This document shows positions 54,001-55,810 of a stretch of 64,000 nucleotides of DNA, piece after piece (positions within the stretch are counted from its first letter, which is position 1; each line of letters opens with the position of its first letter). The translations under genes and the position numbers were made by a program. The notes beneath the pieces are model-generated. The model ran no database searches, had not been told where the DNA came from, and saw only the letters and a list, made by a program, of their open reading frames with translations. The DNA is taken from contig JAPWFG010000019.1 of assembly GCA_028015205.1 (NCBI GenBank), forward strand, positions 2,976,001-3,040,000, given 5' to 3'. Source of the DNA: Mytilisepta virgata. Taxonomy: Eukaryota; Mollusca; Bivalvia; Mytilida; Mytilidae.

Positions 54001-55727
54001 ATTCATTCGTTTGTAGTAAATTTTTGTTTATTTACAGAATTCAGTGTATATTGTTACAAGTGTAACTCTCCAGTTCGTGGTGCACAGTGTTTATCCTGTA
54101 AATATCCAGCATTTAATTGTGCCATTTGTCATCTTGGTGTAAAAGGTAAGCCTGCTGATTTTTCTGTTATTATTTCTTAATGCATACATTTTATTCTACA
54201 ATCTAAATCATGCTAAGCTATCGATCTTCAGATGTTTGTTTAACACAGACGATGTCATTAACATATACAGTGCTAGGTTAAATTTTGCTGTATGTGTAGA
54301 AGTTTATGAAATTGATTCTTCATTTTAAAATATGCTCTTAACAAGCAACTTTGAAGGTACCGGTATATGGAAATATTTTTTGGTGACTTTGGGGAAAAAA
54401 AGTATATATAATGTTTGTATATATTGTAATATAAATCTAAACATATAATAATTTATGTACTTTCCATGTTTCCTTTTCCACAATTACTGTAAATTTAGAA
54501 ATTAATGTGATGTTTTTATTAATACAAAAAATGTGAGAGGGTAAACATTACAATAATTCAGCCTTTCATTTTGATTTTTACCTGAATATTCTGTTGCAAC
54601 ATGTACAGGAATCGCAATAAAATTAAAATGCTAGTTTAAATTATTATGGCATTTTTCTTGGGCATATTTTGCATTAAAGTCGAATAAAAAGAGAACTATG
54701 CCCAAGGGAAATATCTCTTAAAAGTGTGAGTTGTGTCCTATTTGAATATCACATACATGCAAAATTAAACTCAGATACCAGATTCCTTGTATATAATACA
54801 TATTTCTGGATTAATCTTCATCGGGTATGCTGCAGGGTCAAAACTTGGGAAAGCCAATCATTGTAACCAAATTTTTTGAGCAATAGAATCGTATAGACCA
54901 AATACAAAGGGGTCAAAACCCAGATAACATTTACTTTGCCTAGGTGAGTGAGACCCTATTTTTAATGGAATTCCAACATAGAACTAAAATTTCTTTTGCA
55001 TCTAAAAATCCCGTCATCATTGAGGAGCAGTGACTAAGGGGCTGATAAACTTTGAGGATTTAAAATTGACCACCCGTTGTTACACCTCATTGGTAGTAAA
55101 TTAAACTCAAATACCAACTTGATTGTGTGTCATGTGTATTTCTTGAAGATCTTTTCAGAGTAGTAATGCTTAGATTTTAATATAGTGCATGTTGTTTTTA
55201 TATTGCTTTTGAAAATGCATTCAATTGATTTTTGACTTTGTGTTACTTTAATAGTCTAGTCAGGCAATATATTGGAGAACATTGGATACCAAGCCACAGT
55301 CTTGTTTAACAAAGGATTATTGTAGGAAATTGATGTAAGACTTTCCCAGTCAGAAACTACAAGTCCAATTTGAACCAAGATAACTGCTCCAGAGGTTCTA
55401 TTAAACATAGTGTATCAAGAACTTCCTATCTATACCACTTCATGAAACAAAATGTTGCTGGAATGGTCATTATTTGAGTCTTTTCACCCTCCTAGCAAGA
55501 TTCCCATGTGGACCATTGGAGTGGTACTCCTAAAACCTCTGTAATCTGTTATTCATTGAATTAATATATGTTCATATTTTTCTTCAGGTTTGTCAAATTT
55601 CTGTCTTTCTTGTGGACATGGTGGACATACTGCACATCTAACAGAGTGGTTTAAGGTGGAGAATGAATGTCCAACAGGATGTGGATGTCAGTGTCTGAAA
55701 GGAAAAATACATATAACAAAAGACTAG
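2760..55727 (+). CDS. WDR59: GATOR2 complex subunit WDR59 (3' part of gene, 23 of 24 placed exons per transcript)
   Basis: WDR59 pairs with SEH1L inside GATOR2 (MIOS, WDR24, WDR59, SEH1L, SEC13), which counteracts GATOR1 and so lets Rag GTPases activate mTORC1 at the lysosome. The coding sequence is seen as 2760-2840, 5884-5921, 6117-6205, 10532-10648, 13232-13309, 16003-16162, 19067-19146, 20528-20752, 22578-22739, 29232-29321, 29584-29728, 29859-29928, 32271-32406, 34609-34763, 36666-36747, 37495-37607, 39212-39353, then 41215-41269 or 42480-42534, 48533-48643, 50557-50698, 52119-52261, 54038-54145, 55588-55727. All junctions are AG/GT and all phases agree, giving 886 residues plus stop. 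Recognition rests on GASQVKWNK, AAHLSKIHGLDW, VVPQLRRGENSL, IPFPRTSGARFC, VGRKDLVQ, LRDVQTLAMLC and the Cys-rich end FCLSCGHGGHTAH..CPTGCGCQC. About 110 N-terminal residues (first WD repeats and the start codon) are upstream of the window. The length fits the animal family, about 970 residues in full. Confidence 0.97.
3214..5604. mobile_element. TGTCTCGCCTG TIR element with an LTR-like insertion (intron 1)
   Basis: The termini TGTCTCGCCTG (3214-3224) and CAGGCGAGACA (5570-5580) are perfect 11-base inverted repeats; a tail 'gtgtgtccactcttgttta' follows and also occurs after a fragment at about 33895. The body consists of diverged units of about 130 bases carrying 'tgaccttgacctcattttcatggttcat' and 'aaatttggtgtatggaatgatt'. 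No transposase frame was recognised. A related 5' end opens the element at 24871. It is interrupted by 3889-5092. Confidence 0.75.
3889..5092. mobile_element. Candidate solo LTR inserted in the TIR element
   Basis: The insertion begins TGTAGCC and ends GCCACA, so it has TG..CA termini with imperfect inverted ends. It is flanked by the direct repeat CTAT (3885-3888 and 5093-5096). Removing it restores 'cttctcaaatactat|aagtta', which is how the neighbouring unit of the host element reads near 5230 (cttctcagatactataagtta). This shows a clean insertion. At 1204 bases with no coding frame it fits a solo LTR, but no primer-binding site or internal region remains to prove it. Confidence 0.6.
5884..5921 (+). 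CDS. WDR59: WDR59 exon 2 of window (38-nt microexon)
   Basis: The exon lies between ttttcag and GTGAGT. The single leading base completes Arg from the previous exon; it then reads DPKKPASSFQTV and leaves one base. It is the loop between two WD blades, matching 'DTRKPTVALSAV' in vertebrates. Confidence 0.94.
6117..6205 (+). CDS. WDR59: WDR59 exon 3 of window (WD repeat)
   Basis: The acceptor is tttatag and the donor GTAAGT. It reads (A)GASQVKWNKVTNN..TTHEGDVRLWDCR. GASQVKWNK and the HEGDVRLWD blade end are among the most conserved WDR59 stretches. It leaves in phase 0, and intron 2 before it is only 195 bases. Confidence 0.97.
6430..8035. repeat. 161-bp tandem satellite inside an interspersed element (intron 3)
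   Basis: A GC-rich lead (GGGCGGGCGGGCGGACGGGCGG near 6482) is followed by eight near-identical units of exactly 161 bases from about 6513 to 7800; landmarks 'atggaggtcaagttcgat' recur at 6589, 6750, 6911, 7072, 7233, 7394, 7555 and 7716. The last unit has a small internal duplication. Each unit gives a similar 76-codon open frame, but 161 is not a multiple of three, so frames shift from unit to unit and no long repeat protein is possible. The right part ends near 'aaatccggtttgctgtcattcgacagcctcttg', which echoes 'accggattttcatagg' at the left. The non-coding reading is preferred. Confidence 0.85.
8040..8990. other. Intron 3 sequence, nothing recognised
   Basis: AT-rich sequence with no exon-like frame, no clear tandem repeat and no element boundary that I can support. 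Confidence 0.5.
8988..9364. repeat. Interspersed element with (GTCT)n/(GTCC)n microsatellite
   Basis: The element runs from 'acaccctgcaaacttg' through a G-run (9002-9013), a GTCT tract (about 9048-9088) and a GTCC tract (about 9088-9133), to 'tttgtgagctttgctcacagtacatctagt'. The tail GTGAGCtttGCTCAC is a small hairpin. The microsatellite yields artefactual Ser/Val/Arg-rich and Asp/Gly/Arg-rich open frames on both strands; none is a gene. Confidence 0.7.
9480..9834 (+). mobile_element. tRNA-derived SINE, full length, with target-site duplications
   Basis: The head at 9483 resembles a tRNA: box A TGGTGTAGTGGTTAGCGCA (9491-9509) and box B GGTTGGATTCC (9535-9545), the RNA polymerase III internal promoter. 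A body of about 270 bases follows, and the 3' tail is ATAAATAAATAAG. The element is flanked by a perfect 11-base direct repeat TAAAATCTTAT (9469-9479 and 9835-9845), the mark of LINE-mediated integration. The head is too degenerate for a working tRNA. It may belong to a bivalve SINE family such as the Meta-domain SINEs, but I cannot confirm the family. Confidence 0.85.
10216..10320. repeat. Foldback MITE-like element, 37-base arms
   Basis: The left arm starting atagtgcagtgtcatgcca and the right arm ending tggcatgacacagcactat are inverted repeats of about 37 bases with only a few mismatches, around a 30-base AT-rich loop. It is non-coding, in intron 3, about 210 bases before exon 4. Confidence 0.75.
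10532..10648 (+). CDS. WDR59: WDR59 exon 4 of window (WD repeat)
   Basis: The acceptor is tttcag; it is phase 0 at both ends. It reads KGSSPLQYIAAHLSKIHGLD then WSPNSETEFATSSQDGTVK. AAHLSKIHGLDW is a WDR59 signature. The donor GTTGGT is weak compared with the other donors of this gene, and the last 28 bases of this exon seed the tandem array that follows it. Confidence 0.97.
10649..11990 (+). repeat. About 87-bp tandem array seeded by the exon 4 donor region
   Basis: Roughly 16 units read ctacatccagtcaagatgg, aacagtaaaggtgtgtata, aaaatcaccaaagcagaac, actgaataaggtggaacca. The first part matches the last bases of exon 4 plus its donor (ctacatctagccaagatgg..acagtaaag|gttggtataaaaat), and the array starts directly at the exon boundary. 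Each unit therefore repeats an exon-like end and a GTAAAG|GTGTGT donor-like site. Open frames seen on either strand here come from the repeats. Confidence 0.88.
11991..12437. other. Intron 4 sequence, nothing recognised
   Basis: AT-rich sequence between the tandem array and the hAT-like element. No exon or element was recognised. Confidence 0.5.
12438..13203. mobile_element. hAT-like non-autonomous element, copy 1
   Basis: The termini CAGGGTTCTCGCTAAG and CTTAGTGAGAACCCTG are 16-base inverted repeats with one mismatch; CAGGG ends are typical of hAT elements. The interior shares a long block (tcctggacgcgctaaaattgg, actggatgcgtc) with the copy at 18115. 'catct' is directly repeated at the two edges (12433-12437, 13204-13208). 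It ends only 28 bases before exon 5, so it overlaps the region where the branch point of that acceptor would lie. Confidence 0.72.
13232..13309 (+). CDS. WDR59: WDR59 exon 5 of window (WD repeat)
   Basis: The acceptor is ttttcag and the donor GTTAGT; phase 0 to 0, 26 codons. It reads FWDSSSPRQNKGS..SPVWRARYT, matching the WD end 'FWD' and 'VPVWKARYTPF' of vertebrate WDR59. Confidence 0.95.
13356..15906 (+). mobile_element. TAGCTCACC element, outer copy B1 split by an inner copy
   Basis: The left part (from ttttagttcacctgacc to 13634) and the right part (15605 to the end caggttagcgatacagactc..gagcctcttg) form one diverged element. The break point is marked by the intact inner element 13635-15604. 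The outer copy is more diverged than the inner one, in line with an older insertion. Confidence 0.65.
13635..15604 (+). mobile_element. TAGCTCACC element, inner copy B2 (nested)
   Basis: It starts tttttagctcacctggcctaaaaggccatgtgagct and ends ccaggtgagcgattcaggctcttgagagcctcttg. Three internal direct repeats of about 330 bases carry 'aaaaatcttctcctctgaaac' and 'gatccgtcgaaaaacatggcc'. The 70-96 codon frames at 13845 and 14438 are these repeated units and show no known domain. Confidence 0.78.
16003..16162 (+). CDS. WDR59: WDR59 exon 6 of window (WD repeat)
   Basis: The acceptor is tatttcag and the donor GTATGG; it enters phase 0 and leaves one base. It reads PFGCGLITAVVPQLRRGENS, LYLWNRENCIQPVHQFVGHQ, DVILEFEWRKQKE, corresponding to 'PFSNGLVTVMVPQLRRENSLLLWN' and 'VGHDDVVLEFQWRKQKEG'. 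The VGHQD and LYLWN motifs are WD-repeat hallmarks. Confidence 0.98.
16185..17079. mobile_element. TGTGTCGCCTGCGGA TIR element with palindromic tandem units
   Basis: The termini TGTGTCGCCTGCGGA (16185-16199) and its exact inverse (17065-17079) are 15-base perfect inverted repeats. Inside are five units of about 170 bases beginning 'acttctatcctcaactact'. Most contain a palindrome with arms TGTGCATTAA and TTAATGCACA around CC. Poly-G runs occur, the longest at about 16755-16775. It starts 22 bases after the exon 6 donor. Confidence 0.75.
17246..17800. repeat. Interspersed element starting 'cccctcaccaacgaagttgcgagggg'
   Basis: The left end is a foldback (CCCCTC..GAGGGG around caacgaagttgc), followed by ccgtccgtcc and then two or three diverged units of about 170 bases with 'aacatccttcaaggcattttgaccaaacttggca'. 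No coding frame. A related foldback (cctcaacgaagttgagg) opens the element at 26926. Confidence 0.6.
18115..18898. mobile_element. hAT-like non-autonomous element, copy 2, with 8-bp TSD
   Basis: The left end CAGAGATTTAGCTAG and right end CTAGCTAAAACCCTG are imperfect inverted repeats. Direct repeats TTTTATGG (18107-18114) and GTTTATGG (18899-18906) agree in seven of eight bases, matching the 8-base duplication made by hAT transposases. The interior block from about 18235 to 18640 is clearly homologous to 12460-12840. No transposase frame. Confidence 0.75.
19067..19146 (+). CDS. WDR59: WDR59 exon 7 of window (last WD repeat)
   Basis: The acceptor is tttacag and the donor GTAATA. After completing Gly it reads FKDFQLVTWSKDQSLRIWKI, then DQHLQK. 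'QLVTWSKDQSLRIWKID' closes the propeller. It leaves phase 0. Confidence 0.97.
19147..19798. other. Intron 7, weak repeat relics only
   Basis: A short relic near 19200-19270 (acaacatttaagtcaaactgg, gcttgagtgactttg) resembles units of the family at 1-893. Otherwise nothing was recognised. Confidence 0.45.
19799..19946. repeat. Long hairpin (about 46-base near-perfect arms)
   Basis: The left arm from 'acaatacatagtcattgtcg' and the right arm ending 'cgacaatgactatgtattgt' pair with about one or two mismatches through 'ggaaaatataaaatt..atttgggc'. The interior (aacatggggaaaaggc..gccttttctcatgtt) extends the pairing imperfectly. The total is 148 bases with a short loop. It could be a MITE or a hairpin transcript; only the structure is shown. 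Confidence 0.8.
20528..20752 (+). CDS. WDR59: WDR59 exon 8 of window (linker and start of RWD domain)
   Basis: The acceptor is ctttcag and the donor GTACTT; phase 0 to 0, 75 codons. An acidic, Ser-rich linker (DISDSSENESSSLPYETNG) precedes TLEQEFMMVNVAIDNVAVDK, which matches the 'LPQTLQQEFSLINVQIRNVNVEMD' start of the RWD domain. Confidence 0.96.
20870..22577 (+). repeat. About 87-bp tandem array seeded by the exon 9 acceptor region
   Basis: About 18 units read ttacacatttctcagagct, tcctctgttttatttcag, ttagattagtagatgagaac, ttgtacagtgacaggtttaa, gtgagagttg. The part after ttttatttcag matches the real exon 9 start (atttcag|ctagatgaagagctgagaacttgtacagtgacgggtattagtg). The array fills almost the whole intron and runs into exon 9, so each unit repeats a polypyrimidine/AG acceptor with a decayed exon start. 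In-frame stops occur soon after most copies. Confidence 0.9.
22578..22739 (+). CDS. WDR59: WDR59 exon 9 of window (RWD domain)
   Basis: The acceptor is tttatttcag and the donor GTATGC; phase 0 to 0, 54 codons. It reads LDEELRTCTVTGISGNNSIR, LVIKFPEQYPSHGAPTFDI and onward to FMNRILK. 'VKFPAQYPNNAAPSF' is the vertebrate equivalent, and FPEQYP is the typical RWD turn. Its 5' 50 bases are echoed many times in the intron before it, but only this copy stays open and has a following donor in frame. Confidence 0.96.
22878..24657 (+). mobile_element. TAGCTCACC element, copy C (complete)
   Basis: It starts tttttagctcacctggccgaaggccatgtgagct and has CGTCGTCCGTCG repeats. Internal blocks are shared with copies A and B2 (for example 'gatctacctaccctgaaattttgaagg'), and it ends ccaggtgagcgatacaggctctggtgagcctcttg. 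The last 300 bases are nearly identical to the end of copy A, including 'caacttcctgccaggactaccaccatcagg'. Confidence 0.8.
24871..25960. mobile_element. TCTCGCCTG element relative with about 140-bp units
   Basis: The left end 'ggtctcgcctgtgacgaaggtcac' parallels 3215-3240 ('gtctcgcctgcgacgaaagtcgc'), and both are followed by 'ataggtattac'. Six diverged units contain 'gacctcaatttcatgcttgagtgact' and 'cctagacccatcatatttg'. The right end is lost into TAGCTCACC-like sequence (25960-26240). Confidence 0.65.
25961..26670. repeat. TAGCTCACC-family fragment and unassigned intron 9 sequence
   Basis: From 25961 to about 26240 the phrases 'gtggcccccttcc', 'acatggctgctgctactt' and 'cttctgtgaaactac' match the body of the TAGCTCACC family (compare 28590-28700). 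The remainder is AT-rich with nothing recognised. Confidence 0.5.
26671..27845. repeat. Tandem-unit interspersed element(s) of intron 9
   Basis: A start like 'ctgccacaggcaaagcacgaggggact' and a second at 26926 (cctcaacgaagttgaggggactattgg) lead into about six units of 130-145 bases with 'ggtcactctgacctactta', 'ttcattgacttaggttaag' and 'gaggatgcatctcggggag'. Non-coding. Confidence 0.65.
27848..27900. repeat. Perfect 22-bp hairpin
   Basis: The arms GGTGTTGACTCTTTGAAACCCA and its exact inverse flank a 9-base loop, gagcgagac. A T-run follows at once. Confidence 0.85.
27966..28095. repeat. Shared 125-bp module, copy 1
   Basis: The stretch 'taactttttagtttgttgttg'..'gttttgttcgacttgtgtat'..'gacagctcaccatttccatt' recurs almost unchanged at 62992-63118 and in an inverted pair at 60606-60741. 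Its nature is unknown. Confidence 0.65.
28100..29194 (+). mobile_element. TAGCTCACC element, copy D (5' truncated)
   Basis: The body units ('tctcctctgaaatcactaggcc', 'atggccgccatgggc', 'gaccaacatggctgctgtta'-like) recur about every 130 bases. The end is gggtgaacgatacaggctcctgggagtttctag. The TAGCTCACC start hairpin is absent, and the shared module lies where it would be expected. Confidence 0.68.
29232..29321 (+). CDS. WDR59: WDR59 exon 10 of window (end of RWD domain)
   Basis: The acceptor is tttttgtag and the donor GTATGT; phase 0 to 0, 30 codons. It reads VLKDTTNKHAKRNCLEPLLR, AFSTTLQTLA, matching 'ILKDTALQKVKRGQSCLEPCLRQLVSCLESF'. Confidence 0.96.
29584..29728 (+). CDS. WDR59: WDR59 exon 11 of window (PPFPRTSGARFC linker)
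   Basis: A long T-run precedes the cag acceptor; the donor is GTATCT. It enters phase 0 and leaves one base. It contains TPFYIPYPRVLSV and DSNIPFPRTSGARFCSA; 'NIPFPRTSGARFCGAG' is highly conserved in WDR59. Confidence 0.97.
29859..29928 (+). CDS. WDR59: WDR59 exon 12 of window
   Basis: The acceptor is ttttaaag, which is purine-rich near the AG, and the donor GTAAGT. It reads (G)CLVIFGRTKEAKKGHSGSD, ITP and leaves two bases of Lys. The intron before it is only 130 bases, the shortest in the window. CLVIFGR corresponds to 'GYLVYFTRP'. Confidence 0.93.
30197..31640 (+). mobile_element. TAGCTCACC element, copy E (diverged)
   Basis: It starts tttttagctcacctggctaaaagcaagg, then shows eight or nine units of about 160 bases with 'accactgaatggattgaaaccaaacatag' and 'ccaagatggccaccac'. 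The right end is eroded: 'tatgtgagtgatacaatagt' at 31621 may be the remnant of the GGTGAGCGATACAGG end. Confidence 0.65.
31641..32270. other. End of intron 12, nothing recognised
   Basis: AT-rich sequence without exon-like frames. The minus-strand open frame at 31657-31884 shows no recognisable domain and is probably chance. Confidence 0.5.
32271..32406 (+). CDS. WDR59: WDR59 exon 13 of window (linker)
   Basis: The acceptor is aattttcag and the donor GTAAGT. One base completes Lys; it then reads AMSDLNNIVQKGKLRPTHQT and onward to SISMYYSDRY in phase 0. 'VSISSFYYKERKSRRWK' is the vertebrate counterpart. The region is Ser/Pro rich and probably flexible. Confidence 0.94.
32868..34572 (+). mobile_element. 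TAGCTCACC element, copy F, with a nested fragment
   Basis: It starts ttttagctcacctgacccataggtcaagtgaact and ends acaggtgagcgattcaggcttttgggatcctcttg. Within it, about 33755-33925 carries a piece of another family: 'ttagtggatacatgtcggtatgacacctg' and the tail 'aggcgagacatgcagtgtgtccactcttgttta' seen at 5571-5604. The host sequence 'attattatagataaagac' occurs on both sides. Confidence 0.7.
34609..34763 (+). CDS. WDR59: WDR59 exon 14 of window
   Basis: The acceptor is attttcag and the donor GTAAGT; it enters phase 0 and leaves two bases. It begins with basic sequence KTLNKSKYRVTGKKYN and ends VKIYDSSRLLAMHKVLGEHY, matching 'VIIQDIACLLPVHKSLGELYIL'. Confidence 0.96.
34764..36665. other. Intron 14, one old repeat relic
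   Basis: At about 34975-35095 'gattgattgattcattattg..cttattcaggac' looks like a degraded interspersed repeat that is common in molluscs. The rest is AT-rich with nothing recognised. Confidence 0.45.
36666..36747 (+). CDS. WDR59: WDR59 exon 15 of window
   Basis: The acceptor is ttatttcag and the donor GTAAGA. One base completes Ile; it then reads INPSDISTMCNHNASMSATV, GRKDLVQ in phase 0. 'VGRKDLVQVW' is diagnostic. Confidence 0.97.
37495..37607 (+). CDS. WDR59: WDR59 exon 16 of window
   Basis: The acceptor is ttctgtag and the donor GTGAGT. It reads LWSLVALMADKRLQPSDDPD then GPPWGRYPFGRSLLQS and leaves two bases. 'PWARHPFGRQLLESLL' is the vertebrate match. Confidence 0.97.
37678..37783. repeat. 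Foldback MITE-like element, 30-base arms
   Basis: GTACTGTTTCACTAAAGGTC at the left and GACCTTTAGTGAAACAGTAC at the right pair perfectly and continue with one mismatch through gtaagagtta/taactcttat. A second inner pairing (gatcagtcgtaa / ttacggtcagtc) is imperfect. It lies 70 bases after exon 16. Confidence 0.8.
38625..39034 (+). mobile_element. TAGCTCACC element, copy G (3' part)
   Basis: Body phrases 'ttgtctgaaactactgagcg' and 'acatggtcaccaaagctgaacttagtttaac' lead to the end ccaggtgagcgatacatgctcttgaaagcctctag. The 5' half is missing. Confidence 0.65.
39212..39353 (+). CDS. WDR59: WDR59 exon 17 of window
   Basis: The acceptor is gttacag and the donor GTAAGC. After completing Leu it reads IKYYIKLRDVQTLAMLCCVF, WSKQDLLTTPPPKPQQSISV, DYAAPSN and ends in phase 0. 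'YCRLRDVQTLAMLCSVFEAQ' is the conserved equivalent. It is followed by a choice between two 55-nt exons. Confidence 0.97.
39354..41214. other. Intron 17, mostly unassigned
   Basis: AT-rich sequence. A relic near 40565-40700 ('ggtcaccttgacctacattttatg', 'acaacatttgagtcactgtgac') belongs to the tandem-unit family of 1-893. No exon was recognised. Confidence 0.45.
41215..41269 (+). CDS. WDR59: WDR59 alternative exon 18a (55 nt)
   Basis: The acceptor is tgtttatttactag and the donor is a strong GTAAGT. It enters phase 0 and leaves one base (18 codons plus C). It reads MEASYSLGSSTDSGWNVL, similar to the 'SSMSDPGLNTGGWNIAG' region of vertebrate WDR59. Joined to exon 19 the frame continues as P-LPVANKLAD. 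It has the same length and phases as 18b, so the two look interchangeable. Confidence 0.8.
42480..42534 (+). CDS. WDR59: WDR59 alternative exon 18b (55 nt)
   Basis: The acceptor is tttcttttcttcag and the donor GTAAGT, both strong. Read from phase 0 it gives YNPYHTISSMSNLVKGLQ and one spare base that makes Thr with exon 19. It resembles 'SRYPSFTSSGSCSSMSDP' of vertebrate WDR59. If spliced after 18a, the frame would change and exon 19 would hit TGA after eight codons. Confidence 0.82.
42535..44885. other. First part of intron 18, with a repeat tail at 43676-43795
   Basis: The segment 'gaaggtcggtggttctctccgggtactccggcttcctccacc' followed by 'cgttaaaccccaactaaacaaacaaa' (43676-43795) is a widespread molluscan interspersed-repeat tail; a diverged copy may lie at 43425-43475. 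The rest is AT-rich. Minus-strand frames at 43175-43780 are repeat-derived or chance. Confidence 0.5.
44890..45712. mobile_element. TGCCCCGT element with about 130-bp units
   Basis: The ends TGCCCCGT (44890-44897) and ACGGGGCA (45668-45675) are inverted repeats, and the left end also folds (ATGCCCCgtccacgagtgtggaaGGGGCAT). Five units share 'gagtgactcggttaag', 'atcaatgatat' and 'tttctcagaa' phrases with 1-893, and the tail 'gtcttacaggcacacaatctt' matches 870-893. Confidence 0.72.
46020..46330 (-). pseudogene. hAT transposase C-terminal (dimerisation) relic
   Basis: On the minus strand three overlapping frames give MPTTLCETLDSVNPGLFP, then LVSSATAERYFSVLRRLKM followed by VRSTVRNDRLSSLALMY, then HRNFRVDLDKIMEEFA. 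These are consecutive pieces of the hAT C-terminal dimerisation domain, where 'xSSATAERSFSxLRRLKT..S..RL..LAL..I' is the hallmark. At least two frameshifts and an upstream stop show it is dead. It lies within the CAGGGGCGTAGCTG element. Confidence 0.85.
46501..46556 (+). ncRNA. Hammerhead-ribozyme-like core (relic), site 1
   Basis: The sequence has CTGATGA (46513-46519), a short stem II (GTCG / CGAT around TAAAT), GAAA (46533-46536), a stem III candidate (tgtgcac..tgtgca) and TC at 46554-46555 where cleavage would fall. This is the type I hammerhead order. Pairing of stem I is not evident, and stem II starts with G:U, so activity is doubtful. Hammerheads are known in metazoan Penelope-like elements and retrozymes. 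Confidence 0.4.
46812..47455. other. Intron 18 sequence, nothing recognised
   Basis: AT-rich sequence between the hAT remnant and the next TAGCTCACC fragment. No exon was recognised. Confidence 0.5.
47460..47894 (+). mobile_element. TAGCTCACC element, copy H (3' part) with a perfect hairpin
   Basis: Body phrases 'gatcttctcatttgaacccactgggcc' and 'cctgaaaccaccaagcctattag' lead to the end ccaggtaagtgatacaggctcatgggagcctct. At 47514-47552 there is a perfect hairpin with 18-base arms CCACTGGGCCACTTGGGT and a 3-base loop. The end carries CAG|GTAAGT (47855-47863), an exact consensus donor. Confidence 0.68.
47895..48532. other. End of intron 18, nothing recognised
   Basis: No repeat boundary or exon-like frame was supported. 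The open frame at 47862-48146 has no recognisable domain. Confidence 0.45.
48533..48643 (+). CDS. WDR59: WDR59 exon 19 of window
   Basis: The acceptor is attatag and the donor GTATGT. The only open phase takes one base from the previous exon (18a or 18b), then reads LPVANKLADIVSLLSPPLSE, VSSHPNLPELIQPTNQ and leaves one base. The other two phases stop early (TAG after 7 codons, TGA after 8), which fixes the splicing of exon 18. This segment is poorly conserved outside molluscs, as far as I can tell. Confidence 0.9.
48644..50556. other. Intron 19, nothing recognised
   Basis: AT-rich sequence of 1.9 kb; a short direct repeat 'catcacactaat.gtctaattggcca' occurs at about 49454-49503. No exon or element was recognised. 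Confidence 0.5.
50557..50698 (+). CDS. WDR59: WDR59 exon 20 of window (acidic/charged segment)
   Basis: The acceptor is caaatag and the donor GTATTT. It reads GVMKLKRSNSYSGFEIDTID then an acidic run IEDDEDVKEKQEQEDRQAHE, ending YC and two bases of Arg. It corresponds to the 'REREREHDQHDKNKR' charged stretch before LDP in vertebrates. RSNSYS is a possible phosphosite, which is inference only. Confidence 0.93.
50740..50965. repeat. Short tandem repeat, about 50-70-bp units (intron 20)
   Basis: Four copies of 'gaaataggcaagatgaccag' plus 'aaatttttagctagtgttttt' follow exon 20 closely. Unlike the arrays in introns 4, 8 and 21, the unit does not visibly copy the exon edge. Confidence 0.75.
50966..52118. 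repeat. Rest of intron 20 with interspersed-repeat fragments
   Basis: At 51020-51180 a fragment begins with TAATAATAATAATAACACTT (cactttatttaatgagggttacac). At 51436-51531 'tatggaaatagggaatatg..tcaaagagacaataatccgacc..aatgggtcttcaacgcagcg' resembles an abundant mussel interspersed repeat. The open frame 51402-51689 runs through this repeat and is not taken as a gene. Confidence 0.55.
52119..52261 (+). CDS. WDR59: WDR59 exon 21 of window
   Basis: The acceptor is ctttatag and the donor GTAAGT. After completing Arg it reads MLDPNNKNQYDEYLRCYANI, LNVWGLQNQSRKIMKFVSTA, PSEHRGI and leaves one base. It matches 'LLDPANTQQFDDFKKCYGEILYRWGLREKRAEVLKFVSCPPDPHKGI'. Its last 45 bases are the source of the array in the next intron. 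Confidence 0.97.
52262..53740 (+). repeat. Tandem array seeded by the exon 21 donor region (about 68-bp units)
   Basis: The first, longer-spaced copies sit immediately after exon 21 (gtaagtttgtgtctactgcc, ccaccagagca). From about 52680 to 53600 there are about 13 regular units of roughly 68 bases: gtatgtgtaagtgagtgtt, attattccaccaggaatag, gtaggtttattgccccatc, agaacatagag. The phrase 'tctactgctccttcagagcatagaggaatag|gtaag' of the exon end recurs in mutated form, so each unit has one or two donor-like sites (GAG|GTATGT, TAG|GTAGGT). Confidence 0.88.
54038..54145 (+). CDS. WDR59: WDR59 exon 22 of window (zinc-binding, first half)
   Basis: The acceptor is tttacag and the donor GTAAGC. It reads (E)FSVYCYKCNSPVRGAQCLS, CKYPAFNCAICHLGVK. 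Pairs CYKC, CLSC and CAIC followed by H are zinc ligands as in 'YCSHCRSEVRGTQCAICKGFTFQCAICHVAV'. Confidence 0.98.
54146..55587. other. Intron 22, weak repeat relic only
   Basis: About 55300-55560 resembles a degraded TAGCTCACC-family body ('cagtcagaaactacaagtcc', 'tttgaaccaagataactgct'). The rest is AT-rich with nothing recognised. Confidence 0.45.
55588..55727 (+). CDS. WDR59: WDR59 exon 23 of window (terminal, zinc-binding second half, stop)
   Basis: The acceptor is tttcttcag. It completes Gly and reads LSNFCLSCGHGGHTAHLTEW then FKVENECPTGCGCQCLKG and ends KITKD-like residues before TAG at 55725-55727. CxxCGHGGHxxH and CPTGCGCxC are the invariant end of WDR59, WDR24 and MIOS-type RING-like domains used in GATOR2 assembly. 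Confidence 0.98.
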
Positions 55728-55810
55728 ATTTATCATCAATCTCTACAAATGAACAGATATATTACCAGTGTCTTTCATGTTTTTGTTTAATAAAATGATT
55801 AATGTCTTAA
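55728..55810 (+). promoter_or_regulatory. WDR59: WDR59 3' UTR with AATAAA polyadenylation signal
   Basis: A canonical AATAAA lies at 55789-55794, 62 bases after the stop codon, followed by GT/T-rich sequence (cagtttgtgttt). Cleavage is expected about 15-25 bases after the hexamer, giving a very short 3' UTR; later signals cannot be excluded. Confidence 0.75.
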